From Tenacibaculum agarivorans (GTDB lineage: Bacteria; Bacteroidota; Bacteroidia; Flavobacteriales; Flavobacteriaceae), in NCBI RefSeq assembly GCF_001936575.1, contig NZ_MSMP01000015.1, forward strand, positions 1 to 64,000: a stretch of DNA of 64,000 nt, given 5' to 3'. Shown here piece by piece: positions 45,238-54,510 of the stretch (the stretch's first letter is position 1; every line of letters begins with the position of its first letter). The notes under the pieces are model-generated. The model had not been told where the DNA came from. It did not search any database and saw only the letters and a program-made list of their open reading frames with translations. The translations under genes and the position numbers were made by a program.

Positions 45238-46722
45238 ATGATTATAGAAGACGAATATATTCGCCTGATTTTTGGGCTAAAACTCAAGCAAATACGTACT
45301 AAAAAAAACCTTTCTTTATTTGGTTTAGCAAAGCTTACTGGATTATCAAAATCTTATTTGAACGAGATTGAGAAGGGAAAAAAATATCCGAAGACAGATA
45401 AAATAGCGATACTTTCTGATAGTTTAGAAGTTCCTTATGACCATTTAGTTTCTTTGAAACTAGATAAGAACCTTGCTCCTATTGGTGAAATTTTACAATC
45501 GAAAATTTTAAAAGAGATACCTTTAGACTTATTTGGGATAAAAGAAAATAACCTAATCGATATTGTAGCCAATGCTCCTGCTAAGGTTAATGCATTCATT
45601 AGTACCATTATCAAGATTTCTCAAAATTACAATTTAACTCGAGAAAGTTTTTTCTTAGCTTCTTTACGTTCTTATCAAGAGGCACACAATAATTACTTTG
45701 AAGAAATCGAAGATCATGTTGAAAAATTCGCCAAATCTTACCAAATTGATTTGACCCAACAAATTACTTCAGTTGATTTAGAAGAAATTTTAATAGAAGA
45801 ATTCAATTATAAAATAGACACTGATGAACTTGCCAAACATAAAGATCTAATTGATTTAAGAAGCATTTTTATTCCTAAAAAAGGCATTCTGTTATTAAGT
45901 AAAGAGATTTCTGAAGCTCAAAAAACATTTATTTATGCGAAGGAAATTGCCTATAATTTTCTAAAAATTGAAAATCGACTATATACTTTTCCTTGGATAA
46001 AGTTTGAAAGTTTTGACCAAGTATTGAATAACTTTATAGCCTCTTATTTTGCTGGTGCTTTAATTATTCCAAAACAAAAACTATCAGAACAATTGGAAGA
46101 ATTATTCAATAAAGAAGATTGGAATCCTATTCGATTGCATAAAATTATAAAAAGTTATAATTGTTCCGATGAAACATTTTATCAAAGATTGACTAACATC
46201 TTACCTAAGGTATTCAATATTAAAAATTTATTCTTTTTACGTTTTACATATAAAGAAGGATCTACTAAATATAGACTAAGTAAAGAACTGCATATTACTC
46301 AACAACAATCTCCACACGCGAATAGAAATCAAGAGCATTATTGTAGACGATGGATTTCTTTAAAAACAATTCAAAAATTTATCAATTCTGATCAGAAAAA
46401 ATCTTCCTCAGGTATTCAGATATCTTCTTATGAAAATTCTAACAACGAATATTTAGTGTTATCGTCTGCCAATAAAGATCCTTTTAAAAAAGATATTTAT
46501 CGCAGTATCAGTATAGGTATGTTACTTGCCCCTCATTTAAAAAGAAAAGTCAATTTTCTTAAGGAAGATACCTTTGAAAAAGCATTGGTTGGAGTAACTT
46601 GTGAATCGTGCACTGTTAAAGATTGTAGCGAAAGAGTTGCTAGTCCGTGGATATTAGAGAAAAAATCTCGTTATAAATCGATAGAAAAAACGGTAAATGA
46701 TATTATGACATCTTACCAATAA
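45238..46722 (+). CDS. XRE-type regulator of the RamB/ScfR (short-chain fatty acyl) class
   Basis: A 494-aa transcription regulator. Residues about 12-66 are an XRE helix-turn-helix (LKQIRTKKNLSLFGLAKLTGLSKSYLNEIEKGKKYP). The middle has the decayed peptidase-like (ImmA/IrrE, DUF955) region usual in this class (GILLLSKEISEAQKTFIYAKEIAYNFL) without an HExxH. Residues about 450-470 hold TCESCTVKDCSERVASPW, the Cys cluster with DC..R..P typical of RamB, PrpR/MceR and ScfR proteins, which sense acyl-CoA and control acetate, propionate or glyoxylate genes. It is divergent from aceB, so control of the shunt is a strong inference. Acyl-CoA carboxylase beta follows 60 bp downstream. Confidence 0.88.
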   Translation: MIIEDEYIRLIFGLKLKQIRTKKNLSLFGLAKLTGLSKSYLNEIEKGKKYPKTDKIAILSDSLEVPYDHLVSLKLDKNLAPIGEILQSKILKEIPLDLFGIKENNLIDIVANAPAKVNAFISTIIKISQNYNLTRESFFLASLRSYQEAHNNYFEEIEDHVEKFAKSYQIDLTQQITSVDLEEILIEEFNYKIDTDELAKHKDLIDLRSIFIPKKGILLLSKEISEAQKTFIYAKEIAYNFLKIENRLYTFPWIKFESFDQVLNNFIASYFAGALIIPKQKLSEQLEELFNKEDWNPIRLHKIIKSYNCSDETFYQRLTNILPKVFNIKNLFFLRFTYKEGSTKYRLSKELHITQQQSPHANRNQEHYCRRWISLKTIQKFINSDQKKSSSGIQISSYENSNNEYLVLSSANKDPFKKDIYRSISIGMLLAPHLKRKVNFLKEDTFEKALVGVTCESCTVKDCSERVASPWILEKKSRYKSIEKTVNDIMTSYQ

Positions 46723-46782
46723 AGATTCAAATCTGCTTTGATTTTGCTATTTTAGCGGGGACAAAACAAACAAACTACAATA

Positions 46783-48411
46783 ATGGATATCAACTTCAAT
46801 AAAAACGAAGATCACAACAGATTACTTGCTTCAGATTTAAGACGTAGGTTAGCCAAAATAAAATTAGGTGGTGGAGAGAGTAGAATAAAAAAACATCATG
46901 AAAAAGGAAAACTAACTGCTAGAGAGCGTATCGATTATTTACTAGATGAAGATGCTAATTCAATTGAAATTGGTGCGTTTGCTGGTGAAGGAATGTACGC
47001 TGAGCATGGCGGTTGTCCTTCTGGTGGTGTAGTTGTAAAAATTGGTTATGTTCAGGGTAAACAATGTATTGTTGTTGCTAATGATGCTACTGTAAAAGCT
47101 GGTGCTTGGTTTCCTATTACTGGAAAAAAGAACTTAAGAGCTCAAGAAATAGCTATTGAGAATAAATTACCTATTATCTATTTGGTAGACTCTGCAGGTG
47201 TGTATTTACCTATGCAAGATGAAATTTTCCCAGATAAAGAGCACTTTGGCCGCATATTTAGGAATAACGCTGTAATGAGTAGTATGGGGATTACTCAAAT
47301 TGCTGCCGTAATGGGAAGTTGTGTTGCTGGTGGAGCTTATCTACCTATTATGAGTGATGAAGCTTTAATTGTTGATAAAACTGGTAGTATATTTTTAGCT
47401 GGTAGCTATTTAGTAAAGGCTGCTATTGGAGAATCGATTGATAATGAAACTTTAGGAGGAGCAACTACGCATTGTGAAATATCTGGTGTAACTGATTACA
47501 AAGCTAAAGACGATAAAGCTGCTTTAGACACTATTAAAAATATAGTGGATAAAATTGGTGATTACGACAAAGCGGGTTACAATAGAAAAGAAAGTAAAGC
47601 GCCTGCAAAAGAAGAAAGCGATATTTTTGGAATTTTACCAAAGGCTCGTCATGAACAATATGACATGCTTGAAATTATAGAACGTTTAGTAGATAATTCT
47701 GAATTTGAAGAATATAAAGCTGGTTACGGACAAACCATCATAACTGGTTATGCTAGAATAGATGGTTGGGCAGTTGGAATTGTTGCTAATCAACGAAAAA
47801 TCGTAAAAACAAAAAAGGGAGAAATGCAGTTTGGTGGTGTTATTTACTCTGACTCTGCTGATAAAGCTACTCGTTTTATTGCCAACTGTAATCAAAAGAA
47901 AATACCATTAGTATTTTTACAGGATGTTACAGGTTTTATGGTAGGTAGTAAATCTGAACACGGAGGAATTATTAAGGATGGTGCAAAAATGGTAAATGCT
48001 GTGAGTAATTCTGTGGTTCCTAAATTCACTATAGTTATTGGAAATTCTTATGGAGCAGGTAATTATGCAATGTGCGGAAAAGCTTATGATCCTAGATTGA
48101 TTGCTGCTTGGCCAAGTGCTGAACTAGCTGTAATGAGTGGTAACTCTGCTGCTAAAGTATTATTACAAATTGAAACTGCAGCCTTAAAGAAAAAAGGGGA
48201 AGAAATTACCAAAGAAAAGGAAGAAGAATTGTTTTCTAAAATTAAATCTAGATACGACGAACAAATTTCTCCTTACTATGCAGCTGCTAGAATTTGGACA
48301 GATGGAGTAATCAATCCTTTAGATACTAGAAAATGGATTTCTATGGGAATTGAAGCTGCGGATCATTCTCCTATTGAGAAACCTTTTAACTTAGGAGTTA
48401 TACAAGTTTAA
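46783..48411 (+). CDS. Acyl-CoA carboxylase beta (carboxyltransferase) subunit
   Basis: A 542-aa biotin-dependent carboxyltransferase subunit. Two crotonase-type halves are visible: GKLTARERIDYLLD, VANDATVKAGAWFPITGKKNLRAQEIA, LPIIYLVDSAGVYLPMQDE, VMGSCVAGGAYLPIMSDE in the N-terminal half, and FLQDVTGFMVGSKSEHGGIIKDGAKMV, NSYGAGNYAMCGKAYDPR in the C-terminal half. The sequence is closest in memory to 3-methylcrotonyl-CoA carboxylase beta (leucine degradation), but propionyl- or geranyl-CoA cannot be excluded. The biotin-carrying alpha subunit is not in this window. Its position after the acyl-CoA-type regulator suggests co-control with the glyoxylate genes. Confidence 0.88.
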   Translation: MDINFNKNEDHNRLLASDLRRRLAKIKLGGGESRIKKHHEKGKLTARERIDYLLDEDANSIEIGAFAGEGMYAEHGGCPSGGVVVKIGYVQGKQCIVVANDATVKAGAWFPITGKKNLRAQEIAIENKLPIIYLVDSAGVYLPMQDEIFPDKEHFGRIFRNNAVMSSMGITQIAAVMGSCVAGGAYLPIMSDEALIVDKTGSIFLAGSYLVKAAIGESIDNETLGGATTHCEISGVTDYKAKDDKAALDTIKNIVDKIGDYDKAGYNRKESKAPAKEESDIFGILPKARHEQYDMLEIIERLVDNSEFEEYKAGYGQTIITGYARIDGWAVGIVANQRKIVKTKKGEMQFGGVIYSDSADKATRFIANCNQKKIPLVFLQDVTGFMVGSKSEHGGIIKDGAKMVNAVSNSVVPKFTIVIGNSYGAGNYAMCGKAYDPRLIAAWPSAELAVMSGNSAAKVLLQIETAALKKKGEEITKEKEEELFSKIKSRYDEQISPYYAAARIWTDGVINPLDTRKWISMGIEAADHSPIEKPFNLGVIQV

Positions 48412-48420
48412 TATACATAT

Positions 48421-50250
48421 ATGCGTTATCTTTTTTCTTTTTTATGTTCATGTTGTTTTTTTATCTCAACTGTAAAAGCTCAAACAGAAAACATACAATT
48501 AATTGAATCGTATATAAAAAAATCGAAAGAGCTATCTCAAAAAGCAGTAGATAGCTCTTTTTTATATGCTGAAAAATCAATTGAATTAGCTAAACAGATA
48601 CATAATGATACACTTTTAGCAAAATCGTTATTGCAACAAAGTAGTTTACATCTTCTTTCTAATCAATTTAAAAAATCGGATTCTCTCCTTTCTTTGTTGC
48701 TTAAAAAGAAACTTCCTCTTCATATTAAAGGACAAGTAATTCATAATTTGGGTACTATTCAATACAAAAAGCAAGAGTTTGAAAAGGCCTTAGATTTATA
48801 TGTTGAAGCGGCTAAAACCACAGAAAAATCAAAAAACAAACAATTATTGGTAAATACATATACCAATATGGGAGTTATACATGCTCGTATTCAGAATTTT
48901 GAAAACGCTCAAAAATATTTAGAAAAAGCACTGACTTATATTCATTCGGACACGCCTTTACGACTACAAATATTGACTAACTTAATTACCATTTACAAAA
49001 ACCTCAAACAATTTGAAAAATTTGAAGACAATATTTTAGTCGCTGAAAAATTGGCTAAAAAATTCAATTCAAAAAGAATACTATCTGTTATTTACAATAA
49101 TCTCTCGGATTATTACACAAGTAATAAAATAGATATTACAAAAGCTGTTTTGTATGGTAAAAAATCTATTGCACTAAAAAAAGAATTAAATCATAGTAGT
49201 TTTTTAGCGTTACCCTATAACAATTTAGGATACGCATATTTAAAAGATAAACAATTTAGCAATGCTATTCCCTATTTAGATAGTGCATTACCCAAAGCAA
49301 AAGGATTACTTAAAAGTTATGTACTTAATAATTTAAAAGATGCTTATCTCGGCTTAGGTAATTTTAAAAAAGCAATGGCTTTTGCTGAACTTAAAGACAA
49401 GATTAAAGATTCGTTGCACAATGCGCAACAAAAAGAAAAAGTTACGGCAATCACTGAAAAATTTGAATCAGAAAAAAAGGAACAACAAATCCAATTACTC
49501 AATTCAGAAAACGAATTAAAAGAAAGTAAAATACAAAATCAACGAAGTTTGCTCATCGGAGGAATTTTATCTTTCTTCTTAATAGTGGCTTCTGCTTTTT
49601 TATGGTTTCGTAATCAAAAAACAAAACAATCGCTACAAAAAGCTTCTTTACAACATAAGTTATTACGTACTCAGCTCAACCCTCATTTTCTATTTCATTC
49701 ACTTAATAGTATTCAATCATTTATTTACAGTAATAAAAAAGACGATTCTATACAATACCTTTCAAGCTATAGTAAATTGATGCGATCTATTTTTGAAAAT
49801 TCCTCATCTGACTTTATTATGATTAAAGAAGATGCTGAAGCAATGCAGGCTTATTTAGACTTACAACGTGTTAATTTTGAACATAATGTTGAATTCTCTT
49901 TGACTTTAGACAATGATATTGATGAATTTTTAATCCCTCCTTTATTTATTCAACCTTATATAGAAAATGCTATACAACATGGAATAAAGCATATTGAAAA
50001 CGGGAAAGTTTCTATACACTACTACAATAATACAAATAACATAAGAGTTACTATCTTTGATAACGGAAAAGGATTTAAAAGTAAAAGTAACAATCAACTA
50101 TTAGAGAGACATTCTAGCTCTACCGTAAACCAAGAGCGAATTTTAAACTTAAAACAAACCAAAAAGTACGCTATAGAACATCATATACAATCTGATAGCA
50201 ATGGTACCACAATCACTTTACTTTTTCCAAAAAAGAAAGAAACTTTATGA
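48421..50250 (+). CDS. TPR-containing sensor histidine kinase (LytS/His_kinase type)
   Basis: A 609-aa membrane sensor. Signal peptide at residues 1-20; about seven tetratricopeptide repeats to residue 330 (ALDLYVEAAKTTEK, TNMGVIHARIQNFENAQKYLEKAL, YNNLGYAYLKDKQFSNAIPYL), then a helix linker, one TM helix (about 376-396) and a His_kinase/HATPase region. The phosphoacceptor motif is LNPHFLFHSLNSIQSFI (about 417-433); the N box is PYIENAIQHGIKH (about 511-523) and the G box DNGKGF. TPR domains face the periplasm. The stop overlaps the response regulator start (ATGA), showing a two-component pair. Confidence 0.92.
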   Translation: MRYLFSFLCSCCFFISTVKAQTENIQLIESYIKKSKELSQKAVDSSFLYAEKSIELAKQIHNDTLLAKSLLQQSSLHLLSNQFKKSDSLLSLLLKKKLPLHIKGQVIHNLGTIQYKKQEFEKALDLYVEAAKTTEKSKNKQLLVNTYTNMGVIHARIQNFENAQKYLEKALTYIHSDTPLRLQILTNLITIYKNLKQFEKFEDNILVAEKLAKKFNSKRILSVIYNNLSDYYTSNKIDITKAVLYGKKSIALKKELNHSSFLALPYNNLGYAYLKDKQFSNAIPYLDSALPKAKGLLKSYVLNNLKDAYLGLGNFKKAMAFAELKDKIKDSLHNAQQKEKVTAITEKFESEKKEQQIQLLNSENELKESKIQNQRSLLIGGILSFFLIVASAFLWFRNQKTKQSLQKASLQHKLLRTQLNPHFLFHSLNSIQSFIYSNKKDDSIQYLSSYSKLMRSIFENSSSDFIMIKEDAEAMQAYLDLQRVNFEHNVEFSLTLDNDIDEFLIPPLFIQPYIENAIQHGIKHIENGKVSIHYYNNTNNIRVTIFDNGKGFKSKSNNQLLERHSSSTVNQERILNLKQTKKYAIEHHIQSDSNGTTITLLFPKKKETL

Positions 50251-50984
50251 ATTGCCTTTTAATTGAAGATGATAAACATACAGTAGCCATGCTACAACAA
50301 ATCATTAGTGATAATTTCCCTACTATTGAAATTTCAGGGAATGCGTCATCTATAACTGATGGAATTTCTTTGATTAAAACTCATCAACCTGATTTTGTTT
50401 TTTTAGATGTAAATCTAGATGATGGTGAAGGTTTTTCAATTTTGAATGCATTTCCAAACCCTGAATTTAATGTAATTTTTATTACTTCTTATAGCAAGTA
50501 TGCTATTGAAGCTTTTAAATTTAGTGCTTTAGATTTTATACTTAAACCTTTCACTCCTTTTGAAATTAATGATGCTATATATAAAGTAATTCAAGAGCAT
50601 AAAAATCAAAGTCAACTCGAAAAATTAACCACTTTTATTCATAACTATAATTCGCAGCATAAAAAAATTGTGCTATCTGATGCTGAAAACATTCATGTTA
50701 TTCCCGTAGAAAATATTGCTTTTGCCAAGTCAGATAATAGCTACACTATATTTAAGTTAAAAAGTAACGAGGAAATTGTAGTTACAAAATCATTAAAATC
50801 ATTTGAAGAAAAACTGACTCCATATTCATTTATTCGAATACATCAGAAGTATTTAATTAACATTAATTATATTGATAAATTTCATAAAAGAAACGAGGAA
50901 ATTATATTATTAGATGGAACTATTTTACCTGTTTCCAAAGGTAAAAAAGAAGTACTTATAAAAGCTTTAAAAGATTTATTCTAA
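50247..50984 (+). CDS. LytTR-family response regulator
   Basis: A 245-aa DNA-binding response regulator. The receiver domain (residues 1-120) has the acidic pair IEDD near the start, the phosphorylated Asp in FVFLDVNLDDG (residue about 55), the switch Thr/Ser in FITSYSKYAIEAF and the lysine in FILKPF. The LytTR domain occupies about residues 140-245 (IVLSDAENIHVIPVENIAFAKSDNSYTIF ... FIRIHQKYLININYI ... LPVSKGKK). It overlaps the TPR kinase gene by 4 bp and is its obvious partner. Targets are unknown; LytTR sites are paired imperfect direct repeats. Confidence 0.95.
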   Translation: MNCLLIEDDKHTVAMLQQIISDNFPTIEISGNASSITDGISLIKTHQPDFVFLDVNLDDGEGFSILNAFPNPEFNVIFITSYSKYAIEAFKFSALDFILKPFTPFEINDAIYKVIQEHKNQSQLEKLTTFIHNYNSQHKKIVLSDAENIHVIPVENIAFAKSDNSYTIFKLKSNEEIVVTKSLKSFEEKLTPYSFIRIHQKYLININYIDKFHKRNEEIILLDGTILPVSKGKKEVLIKALKDLF

Positions 50985-51033
50985 CCTAAGTTCGATATAA
51001 GAATTTAAAATTATCTAAATTGTCAATTCGAGT

Positions 51034-51051
51034 GATTTTCAGTAGAAAATC
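51034..51051. repeat. Short dispersed palindrome downstream of the LytTR gene
   Basis: A GATTTTC/GAAAATC stem (7 bp, 4-base loop) within a sequence (TTCGAGTGATTTTC...GAAAATCGTATCGAGA) of a type I recall as recurring between Flavobacteriia genes. It may serve as terminator or dispersed repeat. Confidence 0.5.
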
Positions 51052-51120
51052 GTATCGAGAAAGACTATTTTGATCACTAAAAGATTGTTCTAGACACAAA
51101 ATTACTTCAGTATTTCACTA

Positions 51121-51420
51121 CCATTGACATCTTTTTTTTAAATACTGAAAAATAAACATTAATATGTAAGTAACCTTTATTTCCTCTCCTTTGCCTTGAT
51201 GCAAAGGAGCAAAAATCAAGACTATAATGATAAGAATTTAAAAATACTACGGCATCTCCAGCCACAGATGAAAAGAACTCGCTTCCGCTCAAACAGCTTT
51301 TCATCTTACAACCAACCCTGCCGCCTTGATTTTTACAAATTCTTATCAATAGGTCATTTTTTTAATAACATGTCATTACAACCATTTCTCAAAGCTTTTG
51401 TCAAGGGCCTCGGACTGATA
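51121..51420. repeat. Interspersed structured element, copy B
   Basis: Second copy of the element at 32361-32640, most similar from 51181 to 51360. It keeps all nested inverted repeats: CTCCTTTG/CAAAGGAG, AAAATCAAG/CTTGATTTT, TGATAAGAATT/AATTCTTATCA and GATGAAAAG/CTTTTCATC. The outer flanks (ATTGACATCTTTTTT before, ACATGTCATT...CCATTTCTCAAA after) are shared with copy C at 53986-54400, whose core differs. It occupies most of the 50985-51551 gap. Confidence 0.8.
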
Positions 51421-51551
51421 CCTTTTAGTTATATTGAACTAATGTTATTCTAAACAAAACTGACTAAATTCAAGAAAAACAGCTTCAAATTCTATAACAC
51501 CTCAATTCAATATTGCATTTGGTTTATTTTTAATTAAAAAACCAAATAATA

Positions 51552-52808
51552 ATGAAGCCAGTACTACTTAATTTACTAGTCATAGCTATGTTTTTTCTAA
51601 TTCCCAATACGGTTGAAGCTCAATTTTGGAAAAAACTAAAAAAGACTGCTGAAAATGCAGTCATTAAAAAAGCAGATAAAGAAATTAATGATGTCGTAAA
51701 CGGTAAAAAGGAAAAGAAAAAAGAAGATGAATCTTCAGATTCATCAGGATCTCGAAAGGAGAAACAGGTTCAAGAAACAGTACAGGAAGATAAACAACAA
51801 AAAGAAAAAACAACTTCTAAAACTTCTTTACCTAAAAAAGAGTTATACCGAACTTTTAAGTTTATCCCTGGGGAAAAAATCATTTTTTACGATGACTTGC
51901 AATATGAAGAAATTGGAGAATTCCCTTCTAAATGGGATTTAATTAGAGGTGGTGTTGAAGTCGCTAAATTGGGAAATGATAAAATGATTTATGGAACTAG
52001 CGAAGACTACAACCGTATTACTCCTCTTTTTAACACAAAAAATTATCTTTCAGATGAATTTACTATTGAATTTGATGTATATGTAAATGAGTATACAGAT
52101 AACCAACATGACACCAAGTATCATATTTCTTTTAGAGAAGAGAGCTTTTATGTTGGTATTAGTGATATCAAAATAGAAATAGATAAAAATGGTGTATCTG
52201 GTAGTGTAAAAGATAATAATAGAAATTTTGACTTTGAGACTGTACCTACCGGTCTAAACAATAGCTGGCATCATGTTTCTATTTCATATTACAAAAAGAA
52301 ACTAAAGATTTATTATGATGGACATCGAATTTCAAACTTACCTAACTTTCAATTACCGATTGAAAAGTTTGCTATTCAATTATATTCTTATGATAAGGAA
52401 CAAAAAGTAGCCATTAAAAATATACGTATAGCGCATGGGGGTGGGCAAATGTATAAGCGAATAATTTCTGAAGGAAAATATGTGACCAATGGTATTCTAT
52501 TTGACTCTGGTAAAGCAATTATTAAACCTCAATCTATGGGAATTATTAATAAGATAGTTGCTGTTATGAAAGAAAAATCAGATTGGAATTTTGAAATCAT
52601 TGGTCACACGGATTCCGATGGTGATGCAAACACCAATTTAGCACTTTCTGTGAAACGTGCTGAAGCTGTAAAAGAAGCTATTGTTGCTCAAGGGGTAAAT
52701 AAAGATAGATTATCCGTTTCTGGAAAAGGAGAAACAGTTCCTTTAAACGGAAACACTAATGAACTAGAAAAATCAAATAATAGAAGAGTTGAATTCATAA
52801 AAAAATAA
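51552..52808 (+). CDS. Exported OmpA-family protein with a concanavalin-like domain
   Basis: A 418-aa protein. Signal peptide at residues 1-24 (ending VEAQ), then a lysine/glutamate/serine-rich linker to about residue 100. Residues about 110-300 look like a LamG/concanavalin beta-sandwich (YLSDEFTIEFDVYVNEYTD, GLNNSWHHVSISYYKKKLKIYYDGHRIS). The C-terminal part (about 310-418) is an OmpA peptidoglycan-binding domain: FDSGKAIIKPQS, IGHTDSDGDANTNLALSVKRAEAV and SNNRRVEFIKK. It probably links the outer membrane to peptidoglycan. Two small exported proteins follow within 35 bp each. Confidence 0.88.
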   Translation: MKPVLLNLLVIAMFFLIPNTVEAQFWKKLKKTAENAVIKKADKEINDVVNGKKEKKKEDESSDSSGSRKEKQVQETVQEDKQQKEKTTSKTSLPKKELYRTFKFIPGEKIIFYDDLQYEEIGEFPSKWDLIRGGVEVAKLGNDKMIYGTSEDYNRITPLFNTKNYLSDEFTIEFDVYVNEYTDNQHDTKYHISFREESFYVGISDIKIEIDKNGVSGSVKDNNRNFDFETVPTGLNNSWHHVSISYYKKKLKIYYDGHRISNLPNFQLPIEKFAIQLYSYDKEQKVAIKNIRIAHGGGQMYKRIISEGKYVTNGILFDSGKAIIKPQSMGIINKIVAVMKEKSDWNFEIIGHTDSDGDANTNLALSVKRAEAVKEAIVAQGVNKDRLSVSGKGETVPLNGNTNELEKSNNRRVEFIKK

Positions 52809-52812
52809 AACC

Positions 52813-53121
52813 ATGAACAGAAAAATAATTTTAAGCGTATTATCAATATCATTATTTATTTACTCTTGTGGAGGAAATGATAACACCACATCAAATAATG
52901 ATGAGTATAAAAACACAAATTGTGATAGAAAATGGACTCAAGAAATGATTGATAGAGGTATAGAAGCTTGCATTGCCACTAATAATACTGTAGAAGTTTG
53001 TACTTGCGCAGTTGAAACAACTGCAAAAGAACTTACACTTTGCGAAACAGAAACACCTGAAGGCTTAGCTAAAAGATTAGAAATATCTTTAAACTGCGGC
53101 GTTCAACCTGATGTTGAATAA
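52813..53121 (+). CDS. Small cysteine-containing lipoprotein
   Basis: A 102-aa protein with a lipoprotein signal peptide: the lipobox ends IYSC at residue 19, followed by GG. The mature part has six further cysteines in the pattern NCDRKW, EACIATN, VCTCAVE, TLCETE, NCGV, suggesting three disulfides in a small helical domain. Function unknown. It begins 4 bp after the OmpA-family gene and is probably co-transcribed. Confidence 0.7.
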   Translation: MNRKIILSVLSISLFIYSCGGNDNTTSNNDEYKNTNCDRKWTQEMIDRGIEACIATNNTVEVCTCAVETTAKELTLCETETPEGLAKRLEISLNCGVQPDVE

Positions 53122-53156
53122 TTTCTCTTCTTATAAACATTATTAAACCTAGTCTA

Positions 53157-53522
53157 ATGATCAAAACAAACAAAATATTCGTATTTATATTTCTGTGCTT
53201 TTGTGTAATTCAAATCTATTCACAAGAAGTAAAAAGTAATCAAATTTCTAAAGATGTAATATGTAGAGGCGCAGCTGTTAGTGTAGTTGGAAACGTAAAG
53301 CCTTTTATCGATCTTAATTTTACGAAATCTAAAATAATAGCACTTACAAAAGATCTTGTAAAACCTTCAATTAAAGAAGCTCCTAGCAAAGCTTATGAGC
53401 TATTTAAAACTAATAAGACTCAGGAAGAAGTTATTGAAATTTTATATAATGACTTTATGAAACTAGACGACAGCATAGTTTCTCAATTCTTAATTAATTG
53501 CCCACCAGATGATGAATATTAA
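53157..53522 (+). CDS. Small exported protein of unknown function
   Basis: A 121-aa protein with a signal peptide (residues 1-23, ending YSQ). The mature part is mainly helical with two cysteines (VICRGAA and LINCPPDDEY). No family recognised. It lies 35 bp after the lipoprotein gene and 22 bp before the next small membrane protein gene. Confidence 0.6.
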   Translation: MIKTNKIFVFIFLCFCVIQIYSQEVKSNQISKDVICRGAAVSVVGNVKPFIDLNFTKSKIIALTKDLVKPSIKEAPSKAYELFKTNKTQEEVIEILYNDFMKLDDSIVSQFLINCPPDDEY

Positions 53523-53544
53523 CCAACTTTGAAAACAAAATACT

Positions 53545-53883
53545 ATGAGTGATTCTAACTTAAAGAAAGAATATAAAGCAGCAACTGTAATTGGTTTAAC
53601 TTTTTTAATTGTCGGTACTTTATTAACTATTATCCTTTTTTTATCCATAACTAAATCTTCATTGTATAAAATACTTTTTGCTGGCCCTTCTTTTGTATTG
53701 GTTGGATTAAGTATGCTCATTTTTTCTGGTGGAGATTTTACTTACCAACAACTAAAATTAGAAGGTAACGTAAAGAGTTTATGGAGTACAGCACCTCTAA
53801 TGCATAAAATAGCTTGGACTGTTTCAGGTTGTATTGGTATTCTAATCTCATTAAAAGTTATGAATCATTATGGTTTTATGTAG
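53545..53883 (+). CDS. Small membrane protein with three TM helices
   Basis: A 112-aa protein with hydrophobic helices at about residues 11-31, 43-60 and 88-107. No motif recognised. It is the last of four short-spaced plus-strand genes beginning with the OmpA-family gene. Confidence 0.6.
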   Translation: MSDSNLKKEYKAATVIGLTFLIVGTLLTIILFLSITKSSLYKILFAGPSFVLVGLSMLIFSGGDFTYQQLKLEGNVKSLWSTAPLMHKIAWTVSGCIGILISLKVMNHYGFM

Positions 53884-53985
53884 AAGTAGAAGATAATAAT
53901 CTTGTTCTCAATAGTTCTACTGAACTAGATTCGGTACAATTTTACTTTTGATTTTGATAAACTCAATCATCAGTAAAATTACCAT

Positions 53986-54400
53986 CATTGACATCTTTTT
54001 TTAAATACTGAAAAACAAATATTTACATTAATATTCCAAATAACCTATATTTACTCTCCTTTGTCTGTCACATAACCAAGTTATAAATATTCGTACTTTT
54101 ATAGGTTTGCTGTTCATTTTTTTGCTTGTCCCAAAAAACGAACCAAAAAAACGACACTTCTTCAATGAATTTTTTAGCATTGCTAAGAACCAAATTTCAC
54201 TTCTAAAATCTGTCCAAGGCTTTGAGATTTCTTCACGAAATAAAATTTTATTCCGTGAAGAAGATTCAAAAGCCCTGCTTGTAATCGCTTTATAATATAT
54301 TCTGTTATTTAAAGTTCTTGTCAATAGGTTACTTTTCTTAGTTACATGTCATTTCAGCCGTTTCTCAAAATTTTTGTCGGGGTATCGAACATACAAAATT
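53986..54400. repeat. Interspersed structured element, copy C with a different core
   Basis: The left edge (53993-54064) and right edge (54310-54385) match copy B, but the core between them is unrelated to that of copies A and B. The core contains a near-perfect 32-bp palindrome at 54230-54261 (TCTTCACG...CGTGAAGA), extended by CTTTGA/TCAAAAG to a hairpin of about 56 nt, and a small TTAGCA/TGCTAA dyad. No gene is supported in this 53884-54510 gap; open frames here arise from the repeat. Confidence 0.7.
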
Positions 54401-54453
54401 CCTTATTTAAGAATACGTTACTACAAATAACCCTTAATTTTACCGCATAAAAA

Positions 54454-54483
54454 AAGCCTCAATTCTAAATAGAACTGAGGCTT
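54454..54483 (-). terminator. Intrinsic terminator of the coiled-coil protein gene
   Basis: A 13-bp stem with one mismatch (54454-54466 with 54471-54483), 4-base loop and flanking A and T runs on both sides, 27 bp after the minus-strand stop codon at 54511. It could act in both directions. Confidence 0.85.
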
Positions 54484-54510
54484 TTTTTATTTTTTCTAAC
54501 TTTAATTAAC

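Noticed and set aside
51107..51453. Open frames on both strands inside element copy B
   Set aside because: They are not preserved in copy A, overlap strong inverted repeats and encode no recognisable domain.
54028..54324. 98-aa minus-strand frame and a plus-strand frame in element copy C
   Set aside because: Both lie in the repeat core around a large palindrome and look like repeat-derived frames, not genes.
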